62,395 nucleotides of DNA, from the NCBI RefSeq assembly GCF_945901735.1, contig NZ_CAMDLM010000025.1:1-62395 (forward strand). The letters run 5' to 3'. This document shows positions 34,239 through 43,624 of this stretch, piece by piece. Origin of the DNA: Limnohabitans sp. Rim8. GTDB taxonomy: Bacteria > Pseudomonadota > Gammaproteobacteria > Burkholderiales > Burkholderiaceae_C. Below the pieces are notes generated by a model that saw nothing but the letters and a program-made list of their open reading frames with translations, was not told the origin of the DNA and ran no database searches. The position numbers were made by a program, and so were the translations under genes. Position 1 is the stretch's first letter, and each line of letters opens with the position of its first letter.

Positions 34239-35606
34239 TCAGATTTGGTGGGGCAGCTGGTCGAGGGTTTTTTCTCGCGCACGCAAAATCAGCAAGGCCA
34301 AAATGCCGCTGGCAATCAGCCACATGGAGACGTGAATGGCTTTTTGAGAGATGGCATAGGTGACGCTGGAGTAGGTTAGCCATGCGCAGGCGGCACAAAA
34401 AATCAGGGGCAGCACGGGGTAAAGCGGCACTTTGAAGGGGCGCGTGGTGCTCGGATCTGTCTGCCTTAACCACAGTAAGGCCAGCCCGACCAGGAACAGG
34501 AAACCCCAGAACACGGGGGCCGTGAATTCCACCATGGCGGAAAAACCGTCGGCTTCTTGGGTGCCCAGTGCAATCAAGCCCATGCTGATCAGGGCCTGCA
34601 GAGTCAATGCTTGTTTGGGGCTGCCTATGTCCAGTTGCCATTGCCCCAATTTGCGCAGGGCTTTCCAGTCGCTGCCGACAGCAAAGTTGGTGCGAGCACC
34701 GACAAACATGGTGGCGTTGATGCTGGTCAATGCGGCAATGGCCACAAACAAGCCCAGTGCCTTTTGCGCCCATGGGCCAAAGGCCAGGCCCAGCAGATCG
34801 CCGGCGGCGGTTTTGCTTTGACTCAAGCCGCTCAAGCCCAGACCCAACAGCAAAGCCGTGTTGACCAGCAGGTAAATGGCCGTCAGTATGAGCATGCTGG
34901 CCAAGATGACCCGGACCATGGTGCGTGGTCCGCCTTTTAATTCGGCCGAGATGTAGGCGGCTTCGTTCCAGCCGCCGAAGGTCAGCAAAACAAAGACCAG
35001 GCACAGCCCCCATTGCGCGGGTGCAGGCGCTTGTGCAAACCATTGGATGGCGCCGGAGGCGGGGGCATCCACCCAAAATCCTGCCGCTACAACAGCCAGC
35101 AAACCGACAATTTCGGTCAAGGTCAACCAGGTTTGTATGCGCGAAGAGGCGTGAATGCCGGCCAGGTTGACCACCGTCAAGACAAGGACAATGAGCAGTG
35201 CCCAGACGGCATTGGAGTAGGCGCCCAGGTTCACCAGCGTGCTCATGTAATCGCCAAAAACAAAGGCCAGCAAGGCGATGGAGCCGGTGTTGATGATCGT
35301 GGCGCGCGACCAGCCATAAATGAAAGAAATGTTGCGCCCAAAAGCCCTGTGCAGAAAGTGGTAGTCACCCCCGGCATTGGGGTAGGCCGTGCAAAGTTCT
35401 GCATAGCAAAGCGCGCCCGCGATGGAGATCAGGGCGCCTACCAGCCACAAAACCAGCGCCCAGCCGGCATCTCCGCTGATGCCAGCAACGAGCGAGGGAG
35501 TTTTGAAAATGCCGGCCCCAATCACGATGCCCACGATCAGCGCCACGGCTGAAAGGGGCTGCAGTAGACGGAGTATTTTGGCGGGGGCGGCGCTGTCAGG
35601 TTTCAT
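34239..35606 (-). CDS. APC-superfamily amino acid permease
   Basis: A 455-residue transporter with twelve predicted helices. GIVIGAGIFKTPSLVAGISG (about residues 24-43) is the helix-1 unwound segment of the amino acid-polyamine-organocation family, and CYAELCTAYPNAGGDYHFLHRAFG follows in helix 3. It most likely imports or exchanges an amino acid. It converges toward the small membrane protein gene on the same strand and is separated from it by about 190 bases; it seems monocistronic. Confidence 0.9.
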   Translation of the reverse strand: MKPDSAAPAKILRLLQPLSAVALIVGIVIGAGIFKTPSLVAGISGDAGWALVLWLVGALISIAGALCYAELCTAYPNAGGDYHFLHRAFGRNISFIYGWSRATIINTGSIALLAFVFGDYMSTLVNLGAYSNAVWALLIVLVLTVVNLAGIHASSRIQTWLTLTEIVGLLAVVAAGFWVDAPASGAIQWFAQAPAPAQWGLCLVFVLLTFGGWNEAAYISAELKGGPRTMVRVILASMLILTAIYLLVNTALLLGLGLSGLSQSKTAAGDLLGLAFGPWAQKALGLFVAIAALTSINATMFVGARTNFAVGSDWKALRKLGQWQLDIGSPKQALTLQALISMGLIALGTQEADGFSAMVEFTAPVFWGFLFLVGLALLWLRQTDPSTTRPFKVPLYPVLPLIFCAACAWLTYSSVTYAISQKAIHVSMWLIASGILALLILRAREKTLDQLPHQI

Positions 35607-35644
35607 CTGGATCGTCCAACTCGTTGGTGTGTTTTAAATGCTGT

Positions 35645-36514
35645 TCAAGGACGGATGATTTCGACGGGTGTCTGCATGTAGTCAGAGACAGCCGTGCCCG
35701 TGATGCGGCGACCTTCCACGCGGCCAGTGAAGGCATGCACTTTTCGGTCGGGAGTGGTGAATTGAAACTTGACCTCATCGCCACGCAATTTGGCGCCCAG
35801 CAGGGCTTGGGTTTGGCCACCGCGGGTGAGCATTCCGCCAATGTTTTGAAAAGATTGACTCATGTTCAAGCGCGAGGGACCGCCATCCAGCCCGGTCATC
35901 ACCCAATCGCCCTCAATTTGCGCGGGGACCACCCAGAAATAGCCCTGTGCGTATTGTTCCGACATGGTTTCATCGGGCTGCCAGTCTCCCATGTTGAAGG
36001 CATGCGAGACCACCCGCGTGCCGGGCTTCATTTTGAGCAAAAGGGGGCGGAGCTTCAAGTTCAGATGAGGCATCAGGTAGAGGGTGACCACGGTGGCAGA
36101 ACTGAAATCTTCTTGGAAAATATCCCCTGTGATGATCTGCACTTTGTCGGTCATGCCCGCTTCGGCCACTTTGCGCCGGGCAAATTGGGCCATGTCGGGG
36201 TTGTATTCAATGCCCACCGATCGCGCACCGTATTTGCGCGCCGCAGTGATGGCGATGATGCCGTCCCCCGCACCCAAATCAAACAACCTGTCTTGATCGG
36301 TCACCTTGGCCGCGGTGAGCATTTTGTCAATCAGGCCCGGCGGGGTAGGTATCCAGATCACATCTTTACCGGCTTGACCGCGCACAGGTTCATAGGCCGT
36401 TGTGGCTGCTTGGGGGGTGGCCGTGTTGGGGGTAGGTGTGGCGGTGGTGGATGAGCAGGCCACATTCAGCCAGCTGGTCAGCAGAATCGGCATCAAAACA
36501 CGTAATAACTTCAT
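35645..36514 (-). CDS. Class I SAM-dependent methyltransferase with an N-terminal export signal
   Basis: A 289-residue protein. Residues 1-20 form a hydrophobic signal with a possible lipoprotein cysteine (Cys20, in NVACSS), followed by a Thr/Pro-rich linker (21-45). The methyltransferase core has motif I DLGAGDG (79-85) and GIEYN (101-105), as in SAM-binding enzymes. The ATG at 36514 follows AGGAG. A SAM-type core outside the cytoplasm is unusual, because SAM is not known to be abundant there. It is only 38 bases downstream of the APC gene's start side and divergent from the gene at 36924. Confidence 0.8.
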   Translation of the reverse strand: MKLLRVLMPILLTSWLNVACSSTTATPTPNTATPQAATTAYEPVRGQAGKDVIWIPTPPGLIDKMLTAAKVTDQDRLFDLGAGDGIIAITAARKYGARSVGIEYNPDMAQFARRKVAEAGMTDKVQIITGDIFQEDFSSATVVTLYLMPHLNLKLRPLLLKMKPGTRVVSHAFNMGDWQPDETMSEQYAQGYFWVVPAQIEGDWVMTGLDGGPSRLNMSQSFQNIGGMLTRGGQTQALLGAKLRGDEVKFQFTTPDRKVHAFTGRVEGRRITGTAVSDYMQTPVEIIRP

Positions 36515-36923
36515 GATCAACTCCTGGTGAGGTGCGTGGGACTGGGCCATGCAAATCTGAGCAATTTGGCTCCTGGGTCAAGACAGAAGAATAATCATTT
36601 TTCGCATTAATTTTTGATGAATCGTGATTTTTATTGCATCGTGGGTGTTTACCCTTAATTCGATCGCCATGGTCGAGTGGTGGGTGCAGTAGGGCTTGGT
36701 GAATTTTGAATAAATGCTAACTCAATAACATTAAAAGCGAGCTCCATCCATCGACATATTCCCTGTGCTTGTCCTGAGAAACAAATTCAACCCACAGCAC
36801 CGTGGGGCCTGGTTCAAATTGACGCTTGTAGAATCGGCGCCATTCAAGAGTGGACAAGAAAACGCGCTGTTTGTATGAGCAGCAAGGCGGTGTCTTACTC
36901 ATCAAAATGAAAGTGCTGGTTTT
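36515..36923. other. Divergent intergenic region, no recognised gene
   Basis: About 400 bases between the minus-strand methyltransferase and the plus-strand spermidine-synthase-like gene. The part near 36585-36660 is AT-rich and should hold the divergent promoters. Frames on either strand lack ribosome binding sites and domains. Confidence 0.4.
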
Positions 36924-39134
36924 ATGGCCAGTCAAAGCCTGATCATGACCCATCCCCTGCCCAATCCATCTCCCAATCCGTGGAGTTTCTTGCCATTTGC
37001 GCTGACGATATTCACCAGCGCTTTTTTGTTGTTTCAGGTTCAGCCCCTGCTCAGCAAACAAATACTGCCGTGGTTTGGTGGCAGTCCCGCAGTTTGGACC
37101 ACGGCCATGCTGTTTTTCCAAACCCTCTTGTGCATGGGCTACCTGTATGCTCATGCTTTGGCGGCCTTGCCCTCCCGGAAAAACCAGGCGCGTGTCCATG
37201 TGGCCTTGTTGGTGCTGGCGGCCTTGTTGGCGTCCAGAGTGCTGCCTGGGGCGGAGCTTCGGCCTGAGTCACCTGATTCACCTGTCTTTCAGGTGTTGCT
37301 GATTTTGGGGGCCAGTGTGGGTTTGCCGTATTTTTGTCTGGCGACCACCGGGCCTTTGCTTCAGCACTGGTTCACCAGCACGGCCCACGCCTCATCGGTT
37401 TTCCGTTTGTACGCTTTGTCCAATGTGGGTTCGTTCTTGGCACTTTTGTCTTTTCCGTATGTGCTGGAGCCTTGGCTGGAACAACAGGAAATGGGGCGAC
37501 TTTGGACAGCGGGCTTTTGGGTGTTTGCCTTGCTGTGTTTGCCCGTGGCTTTGGGCGCGTGGCAAAACAAGACGCCCGCCGGCGCAGCCCATTTCGGTGC
37601 TGCCCAGGTTGTGCCAAAGCAAGCGGCCAGCGTACTGAAGCCTTCGTGGGTCCAGCGCCTGTCCTGGGTGGCTTTGCCGGCTTTGGCCTCATTGGTTTTC
37701 ATTGCGACCACCGATCAGATCAGCCACGACGTGGCGCCAGAGCCCAGGCTTTGGGTATCGACACTGGGTTTGTATTTGGTCACGTTCATATTGACTTTTG
37801 ACCACCCCCGTTGGTACCGCCCCAAGCTGTTTGCATTCCTCACGCTGGTTGTGTTGTTGGCCGCTTCAGGATTGAGTGACATACCGCGTTGGCTCGGTAT
37901 CGATTGGGACTATGGCGTGAATGAGGTGCGTTGGTCGCATTACGCTTTGTTGTTTGTGGTCTGCATGCTGTGCCATGGCGAGCTCTACCGCCGCAGGCCG
38001 GTGGATACGCGTCGGTTGACCGAGTTTTACCTGTGCATGTCGATTGGGGGGGCATTCGGAGGCTTGTTTGTGACACTGGTCGCCACCCAATTCTTTGACG
38101 ATTACCTCGAGTGGTTGATGGCCTTGGTCCTAGTGGCCGTGTTGGCTTGCCATGTCTTGTTTCGCATTGAGGGGCAATCTCGTGGTTTTGTACGTCATGC
38201 CGCGGGGGCCTTGACGGCAGTGGTCATGGTGGCCTTGTTGTATGCCATGCAAAACCCGTGGTCTTGGCGCGAGGTCCGCAAGGACGACCGTACCGAAGTT
38301 GTGCTCGACCAAGTCCGAAATTTTTATGGCACGGTGTCCGTGAAGGAGCGGCGCTATGTCTCGGAGCCCGAGCGCGATGACCGGGTGTTTTTCAGTGGCA
38401 ATGTGACCCATGGCCAGCAGTTTCTGTCTGACGCGCTCCGGCATGTGCCGACCACCTACTATGCGCGAGACAGCGGTATCGGGGAGACATTGCAATGGGC
38501 CATGGAACAAAAGCCTTCGCTTTCGGTAGCCTTGATTGGCTTAGGCGCTGGCACCTTGGCCAACTACGCACGCCAAGCCGATGCCTATGACTTTTATGAA
38601 ATCAATCCCGCGGCTGTTCGGTTTGCGCAAGAGTGGTTTGACAACTTGTCGACCTGCAAAGCAGGTGTGCAGAATATTTTGCTGGGTGATGCCCGGTTGC
38701 GCATGGCGCAATTGCCCAAAGACAAGTTGTACGACGTGATTGTGCTGGACGCTTTCACAGGCGGGTCGGTACCCATCCATTTGTTGACCCGTGAGGCGTT
38801 TCAGATCTATCGCAACCACCTCAAGCCCGATGGTCACATCGCGATCAACATCACCAATGCCTATTTGAACCTTTACCCGATTGTGAAAGCCCAAGCCGAA
38901 GTTTCGGGCATGGCTTACCGGCACAAATACCAAGCTGTGGATGAGGTGCGCAATGTGAGAAGGAATTTGCACTTCATCATGACGCAGGACCAGGCCTACC
39001 TGAAGGCTTACCCGTCGGTCAACCGTGAATTGCGGGACGAGCAGGGTCGTTTGCTCGGAAACGAGCCTTATGACCAACCGGGTTTGAGATTGTGGACAGA
39101 CCAGTTCAGCAGCATTGCGCCGATTGTCCGGTGA
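36924..39134 (+). CDS. Membrane-anchored spermidine-synthase-like protein
   Basis: A 736-residue protein: about ten to twelve membrane helices over residues 20-440, then a cytoplasmic spermidine-synthase-like domain (about 470-700). The SAM-type fold is seen in VALIGLGAGTLANYA, FYEINPAAVRFAQEW, LLGDARLRMAQL and YDVIVLDAFTGGSVPIHLLT. These fused proteins are known in many proteobacteria, but their product is not established; an aminopropyl transfer is assumed from the fold. ATG 36924 is used; ATG 36945 is possible, and neither has a good ribosome binding site. Confidence 0.85.
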   Translation: MASQSLIMTHPLPNPSPNPWSFLPFALTIFTSAFLLFQVQPLLSKQILPWFGGSPAVWTTAMLFFQTLLCMGYLYAHALAALPSRKNQARVHVALLVLAALLASRVLPGAELRPESPDSPVFQVLLILGASVGLPYFCLATTGPLLQHWFTSTAHASSVFRLYALSNVGSFLALLSFPYVLEPWLEQQEMGRLWTAGFWVFALLCLPVALGAWQNKTPAGAAHFGAAQVVPKQAASVLKPSWVQRLSWVALPALASLVFIATTDQISHDVAPEPRLWVSTLGLYLVTFILTFDHPRWYRPKLFAFLTLVVLLAASGLSDIPRWLGIDWDYGVNEVRWSHYALLFVVCMLCHGELYRRRPVDTRRLTEFYLCMSIGGAFGGLFVTLVATQFFDDYLEWLMALVLVAVLACHVLFRIEGQSRGFVRHAAGALTAVVMVALLYAMQNPWSWREVRKDDRTEVVLDQVRNFYGTVSVKERRYVSEPERDDRVFFSGNVTHGQQFLSDALRHVPTTYYARDSGIGETLQWAMEQKPSLSVALIGLGAGTLANYARQADAYDFYEINPAAVRFAQEWFDNLSTCKAGVQNILLGDARLRMAQLPKDKLYDVIVLDAFTGGSVPIHLLTREAFQIYRNHLKPDGHIAINITNAYLNLYPIVKAQAEVSGMAYRHKYQAVDEVRNVRRNLHFIMTQDQAYLKAYPSVNRELRDEQGRLLGNEPYDQPGLRLWTDQFSSIAPIVR

Positions 39135-39146
39135 TTCAAAGACGGC

Positions 39147-39899
39147 TTATCGACCACCTGCAACATCCACGATGCTGCCGTGCACGTAACTGGCATCAGG
39201 TCCCGCAAGCCACATGGCCACCTTGGCAACTTCCTCTGCCGTACCGGAACGCCCCATGGGGACGGCTGTTTTCGCCATGATCTTCATTTGATCAATGCCA
39301 CCATGAACGTTGTGGATGTCAGTGGCAATCAGGCCAGGTCGGATCGCATTGACCCGAACCCCTTGCGCGCCCACCTCTTTGGCCAAAGCCAAATTGAAAC
39401 TGTCCAGCGCTCCTTTTGAGCCTGCGTAGGCGCTGCCGCCGGACAAGCCGCCAAGGCGCGATGCGACCGACGACATGTTGACAATCGCACCACCCGAGCC
39501 ACCCTGTGCGGTAGACATGCGAAGCACCGCTTCACGCGCACAGTAATAAGCGCTGAATACATTGGCACCATACAGACGATTGAGCTTGGTTTCGTCCACT
39601 TCCGTGATCAAAAAGCTCGCCAGGATCCCTGCATTGTTGATGAGTGCGTGCAAAGGACCCACAGCCTCTTCGAACTCACGAAACATGCGCTGCACATCCG
39701 ATTGTTGGCTGACATCGGCTTGCAAACAAACGACTTTCACGCCCATTTGCCGCAACTCTTCGGCCAAGCTCAAGGCTTCGCTTTGACTTTGGTTGTAGTT
39801 GAGTCCAATCGACCAGCCCTGCTGCGCCGCTTGGCGTGCAATCGCCTGTCCAATGCCTCGACTGGCACCCGTGATGAGGATGTTTTTGGAGGTGTTCAT
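39147..39899 (-). CDS. SDR-family oxidoreductase
   Basis: A 250-residue classical short-chain dehydrogenase. It has TGASRGIG (about residues 11-18), NNAG (about 90-93) and the SAYAGSKGA catalytic block (about 156-164), with the lysine of YAGSK. It ends the minus-strand unit AtuA - AtuA-associated protein - Bug - SDR, four bases after the Bug gene. It likely oxidises a hydroxyl of the compound handled by that unit. Confidence 0.88.
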   Translation of the reverse strand: MNTSKNILITGASRGIGQAIARQAAQQGWSIGLNYNQSQSEALSLAEELRQMGVKVVCLQADVSQQSDVQRMFREFEEAVGPLHALINNAGILASFLITEVDETKLNRLYGANVFSAYYCAREAVLRMSTAQGGSGGAIVNMSSVASRLGGLSGGSAYAGSKGALDSFNLALAKEVGAQGVRVNAIRPGLIATDIHNVHGGIDQMKIMAKTAVPMGRSGTAEEVAKVAMWLAGPDASYVHGSIVDVAGGR

Positions 39900-39903
39900 G
39901 CGG

Positions 39904-40872
39904 TCATTCAGGTTGGATATTGGCTTCTTTGACCAAGCGAACCCATTTGCTGACTTCGCTGGCCATGAAAGTTTTCAGTTGGTCGGGCGTCATGACCACG
40001 GGCTGAATGCCAATGCCAGCCAGTTTTTCCTGCGCATCCTTCGATTTCAAGGCTTGCCCCATGCTTGCATTGAGTTTGTCCACCACGTCTTTGGGCATGC
40101 CGGCAGGGCCCACCAAGGCGAACCAAGCGGTGATGTCAAAGCCGGGCATGGACTCGGCCAAGGATGGCCAGTCGGGCACCAGCGATGAGCGTTTGTTGGC
40201 GGTAATGCCCAAGGGGCGCAACTTGCCCCCTTTGGCTTGAGCCATGGAGTTTCCCAAGTCTACAAACGTGAAGTCCACCACCCCTGCCATCACGTCGTTC
40301 ATGGCCAGGGGAATGCCTTTGTAGGCAACGCCCATGGTGTCAATATTGCCCAACTTATTCAGTACCGCAATGCTCACTTGTGAACTGGAAGAGCCATAGC
40401 CTGCGTTGACTTTGCCGGGGCGCTGCTTGGCGTAGCTGATGAATTCCTGAATATTCTTGGCAGGATGATCTGCCTTCACCATCAAAACCAGCATGTTTTC
40501 ACCCACGGCAGCGACCGGTGTGAAGTCCTTGAGTGGATCGTAGGGAATGCTTTTGAGCAAGGCGACGTTGGAGGCGGCAGCAGAATTGGAGGAAAACAAA
40601 AGGGTGTGGCCATCGGGCGCAGATCGGATGACGTCCATGGCGGCAATCGAGCCACCTGCACCCGGTTTGTTTTCCACCAGGAAAGTTTGGCCCAGCAAGG
40701 TTTGCATTTGCTGAGCCATCAGCCTGGCCGCTTGGTCAGTGGCGCTACCTGCTGGAAAGGGTACAACAAATTTGACGGGTTTCGAAGGGTAAGCCTGCGA
40801 CCAACTGGCACTGGACCATCCGAGCAGTGCCAGGCCAAGGGTCAAGCTTTTTAAAAAAATGCGTGTTTTCAC
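39904..40872 (-). CDS. Bug-family tripartite tricarboxylate receptor (orphan)
   Basis: A 322-residue periplasmic receptor with a signal peptide (about residues 1-25, ending ASWSQA). YPSKPVKFVVPFPAGSATDQAARLMA (about 27-52) is the Bug signature. No TctAB genes are adjacent, so it may deliver its ligand to a permease elsewhere or to the TctAB at 24-27 kb. It lies between the AtuA-associated small gene and the SDR gene. Confidence 0.92.
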   Translation of the reverse strand: MKTRIFLKSLTLGLALLGWSSASWSQAYPSKPVKFVVPFPAGSATDQAARLMAQQMQTLLGQTFLVENKPGAGGSIAAMDVIRSAPDGHTLLFSSNSAAASNVALLKSIPYDPLKDFTPVAAVGENMLVLMVKADHPAKNIQEFISYAKQRPGKVNAGYGSSSSQVSIAVLNKLGNIDTMGVAYKGIPLAMNDVMAGVVDFTFVDLGNSMAQAKGGKLRPLGITANKRSSLVPDWPSLAESMPGFDITAWFALVGPAGMPKDVVDKLNASMGQALKSKDAQEKLAGIGIQPVVMTPDQLKTFMASEVSKWVRLVKEANIQPE

Positions 40873-40903
40873 GTTGTCTCCTGATGGTTGTAAAAAATTG
40901 AAT

Positions 40904-41221
40904 TCAAGGTCTTTGAACAGGGAGGGTCAGCAAATGGAACGACAAAGATTTGCCATGCATGTCGAGGTTGAGTGAGTCGTTGACGCCCCCATCCAGTACG
41001 TTGTCCATGACGAAATTCATGGCCCCTAGGTGGGGTAAAAGGTAACGGCGTACTTCACTGGGGCGGCGAGCGCCAAAATGAACGGCGACCCTTTCAGGCG
41101 TGACCTGATCGACCAGCAAAGCAAAGTCGTCTTGTTTGTAGGCAATCAGACTGATGTTGGCATGGTTGCCTTTGTCACCTGTTCGGGCGTGTGCAAGCTC
41201 GTAAAGCAGAATGTTGTTCAT
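40904..41221 (-). CDS. AtuA-associated small ferredoxin-fold domain protein
   Basis: A 105-residue protein resembling the C-terminal small domain found in AtuA-family proteins; LAHARTGDKGNHANISLIAY (about residues 9-28) is its signature and LGAMNFVMDNVLDGGVNDSLNLD follows. In many relatives this domain is fused to the large DUF1446 part; here it is a separate gene 20 bases after it. It probably forms a complex with the AtuA protein. Confidence 0.85.
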   Translation of the reverse strand: MNNILLYELAHARTGDKGNHANISLIAYKQDDFALLVDQVTPERVAVHFGARRPSEVRRYLLPHLGAMNFVMDNVLDGGVNDSLNLDMHGKSLSFHLLTLPVQRP

Positions 41222-41241
41222 GGGTCAGTGCTGAGAAATAC

Positions 41242-42582
41242 TCAAACAAAATGGACGGTTGCAGGAATCTTCTCGCGTGGAATCAGACATGCCAAGTTAG
41301 ACAGTCTTTGGCGTTTTGCCACACGAACACCACCACCGCCAGCTGGGCCGCCAGTCCAAAGGGCGGTCAGCTCTTGCAACAGCAATTCAATGATGGCCAA
41401 TGATTCGTGCTTGGCGGCAACCCGCAAACGAACATCGCTTGCGCGTGTCACGGGTGTGTTGGTCAACATGCTGCCACCATCATCGCCCAGAATGCTCGTC
41501 AGACCAATGAGGTCAAAGCGAAGTGGCATGTGATGGCCCATGCGTTTTTGCATGACTTGCATGGCCAGTCGAGCCCTTGCTTCGGCATTGGGACCTGCGT
41601 ATGAAATTTCACCTTCTCCAAGCCAACCGCCATCAAAATAGGCCAGTACTTTGAGGGTGCTGGTTCGGGCATGGCCCTTCACGCCCGAGAGCCGAACACG
41701 GTCCGGCCCTGTTTGTTCCACTTTGGCTTGGGTGATGTCAGCCACCACATCGGGGGTGATGTAGGCGGCAGGGTCATGCATTTCATAAAGCAGTTGTTCT
41801 TTCACGGTCCGGCAGTCGACCAAGCCGCCCGTGTGGTCCGCCTTGCTGATCACACAAGAGCCATCCTGAAAAATTTCCGCAATGGGAAACCCCACATTCT
41901 CAAGACCGGGGACTTCTTTTTTGCCTGGATCGGCAAAGTACCCGCCAGTGACTTGTGCCCCGCACTCCAGCAGATGCCCAGCCATGGTGGCCCCAGCCAA
42001 TTGGTCCCAATCTGTTGCACTCCACTGATGGTGGGCGATGGCAGGCCCCAGCAACAAGGAGGGATCGGCCACTCGACCGGTCACCACGACTTGGGCGCCT
42101 TGCTGAAGGGCTTGGGCGATCTCAAATGCACCCAAATAAGCGTTGGCGCAAACAAAACGAGCCTCGTCAAACGCGCCGTGCAAATGCTGTTTGACAAGGG
42201 CACGGCCCTGCTGGGTCGACAAGTCATCGCCCAAGACCACAGCGATGCGAGGTTTGGGCAGGCCCAATTTTTCGGCCAATTTCAATATGCACAAGGCCGC
42301 GCCCTGTGGGTTGGCTGCGCCGAAGTTGCCAATGATGGGAATGTTGTGTGCTAAACAATCGGCCAAGATGGGGCTAAGTTCCAATTCCAGCAAGGGCTCA
42401 TAGCCGAGGCTTGGATTGGCCCGACGAATGAGCTGCTGATGGGCCAGAGTTCTTTCTGCCAAATTTTCAAACATCAAGGCGGCAGGGCCTCCTCGGGCGA
42501 TCAGCGACTTGACCACCGGAAGGGCGGCGTCTACACGATCACCTGAAAAACCTGCACCGCAGCCCACGGCCAATGTTTGCAT
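41242..42582 (-). CDS. AtuA family (DUF1446) protein
   Basis: A 446-residue cytoplasmic protein of the acyclic terpene utilisation AtuA family (DUF1446). Landmarks are GCGAGFSGDRVDAALPVVKSL (split, about residues 8-28), LGYEPLLELELSPIL, IGNFGAANPQGA and VVTGRVADPSL. AtuA is needed for citronellol degradation in Pseudomonas, but its reaction is not known; here no other atu genes follow, so the substrate probably differs. It diverges from the LysR regulator and starts the minus-strand unit. Confidence 0.85.
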   Translation of the reverse strand: MQTLAVGCGAGFSGDRVDAALPVVKSLIARGGPAALMFENLAERTLAHQQLIRRANPSLGYEPLLELELSPILADCLAHNIPIIGNFGAANPQGAALCILKLAEKLGLPKPRIAVVLGDDLSTQQGRALVKQHLHGAFDEARFVCANAYLGAFEIAQALQQGAQVVVTGRVADPSLLLGPAIAHHQWSATDWDQLAGATMAGHLLECGAQVTGGYFADPGKKEVPGLENVGFPIAEIFQDGSCVISKADHTGGLVDCRTVKEQLLYEMHDPAAYITPDVVADITQAKVEQTGPDRVRLSGVKGHARTSTLKVLAYFDGGWLGEGEISYAGPNAEARARLAMQVMQKRMGHHMPLRFDLIGLTSILGDDGGSMLTNTPVTRASDVRLRVAAKHESLAIIELLLQELTALWTGGPAGGGGVRVAKRQRLSNLACLIPREKIPATVHFV

Positions 42583-42649
42583 CTGAAGTCCTGATGTGTT
42601 GAAAACACTCGTTTATTTTGCGGCTGTTTGATTGGTTTGTAAAATTAAA

Positions 42650-42668
42650 TTAACTGCACGATTGTTAA
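42650..42668 (+). promoter_or_regulatory. Candidate LysR binding site
   Basis: The inverted repeat TTAAC-N9-GTTAA (42650-42668) fits the T-N11-A style site of LysR-type regulators and lies in the 95-base divergent gap between atuA and lysR, next to the lysR start. It could serve both directions. Evidence is the motif and location only. Confidence 0.45.
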
Positions 42669-42677
42669 GCGCATCTT

Positions 42678-43595
42678 ATGAAAATATCGGGTCGATTGAT
42701 TGATGCCTTTTTAGCGCTTGAAGAAACCCGGCATTTCGGTTTGGCGGCCCAGCGCTGTCATGTCTCTCCCTCGGCCCTCAGCCAGTCCATCAGTCGCTTG
42801 GAGGCGCAATTGGGCATCAAACTTTTTGACCGCGATACGAGGAACGTATTTTTAACGCCAGAGGGTGAAATCTTTTCTTTGGGCGCCAATCGGATTGCCG
42901 CCGAAATACGAACAACCATAGAGGACATCAGTGATCGGCTACAAAAAAAAGCAGGACGCGTCAGCTTGGCGGCGCCTCCTTCCATTGCTTCAAATTGGTT
43001 GCCCGAGCGAATGGCTGTTTTTAAATCAAGGTTTCCGAGCATTGAGCTCAGGCTGTCGGACGTCGTTTCGGATCGGTGCCTGGATTTGATCAGGCAAGGT
43101 CAAGCTGACATTGCCATCAATGCGCAACCAGGCAACCCATTGGAGCTGGACTCGCAATTTTTATTCAATGAACCCATGTTTTTGATCTGCCACAGCAGTC
43201 ACCCATTCGCCAGTGAAGCAGAAATTTCATTAAGAGATCTCAAGAAACAGCCGTTCATTCACACCATTCGCAGTGGGAGTGTTTGGCAGCATGTGCAAGC
43301 TTTTCTTGGCAGCGCAGGGGTCGTGGATACGGGCTTGGAGGTCAGCCAACTGGGCACGCTGGGGGCGTTGGTGGCGCGCGACTTTGGCCTGAGCATCGTT
43401 CCTCAATTCGCCTTGACTTTGTGCATGCGAACGGGGGTGGCCGCTGTCCGAATCAAGGACAAAAAAGCCGTTCGACCGATCTACCTGGTCAAAAGGAAAA
43501 ACCACAGTCTTTCTGCAGCAGCGCAAAGCTTCTATGAGCAGTTGCTGCTGGAGACCTTGGACCCAAAAAACACCTCGTTTGAGCAAGGTGGCTGA
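42678..43595 (+). CDS. LysR-family transcriptional regulator
   Basis: A 305-residue regulator. The N-terminal winged helix (about residues 5-65) includes FGLAAQRCHVSPSALSQSISRLEAQLGIKLFDR, and the C-terminal periplasmic-binding-like effector domain spans about 90-295. It is divergent from atuA and probably activates the surrounding catabolic genes in response to an acid. It is followed convergently by the SDR gene at 43625. Confidence 0.93.
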   Translation: MKISGRLIDAFLALEETRHFGLAAQRCHVSPSALSQSISRLEAQLGIKLFDRDTRNVFLTPEGEIFSLGANRIAAEIRTTIEDISDRLQKKAGRVSLAAPPSIASNWLPERMAVFKSRFPSIELRLSDVVSDRCLDLIRQGQADIAINAQPGNPLELDSQFLFNEPMFLICHSSHPFASEAEISLRDLKKQPFIHTIRSGSVWQHVQAFLGSAGVVDTGLEVSQLGTLGALVARDFGLSIVPQFALTLCMRTGVAAVRIKDKKAVRPIYLVKRKNHSLSAAAQSFYEQLLLETLDPKNTSFEQGG

Positions 43596-43624
43596 TCACA
43601 TTGACGCCGGGGGTAACAGGATGC

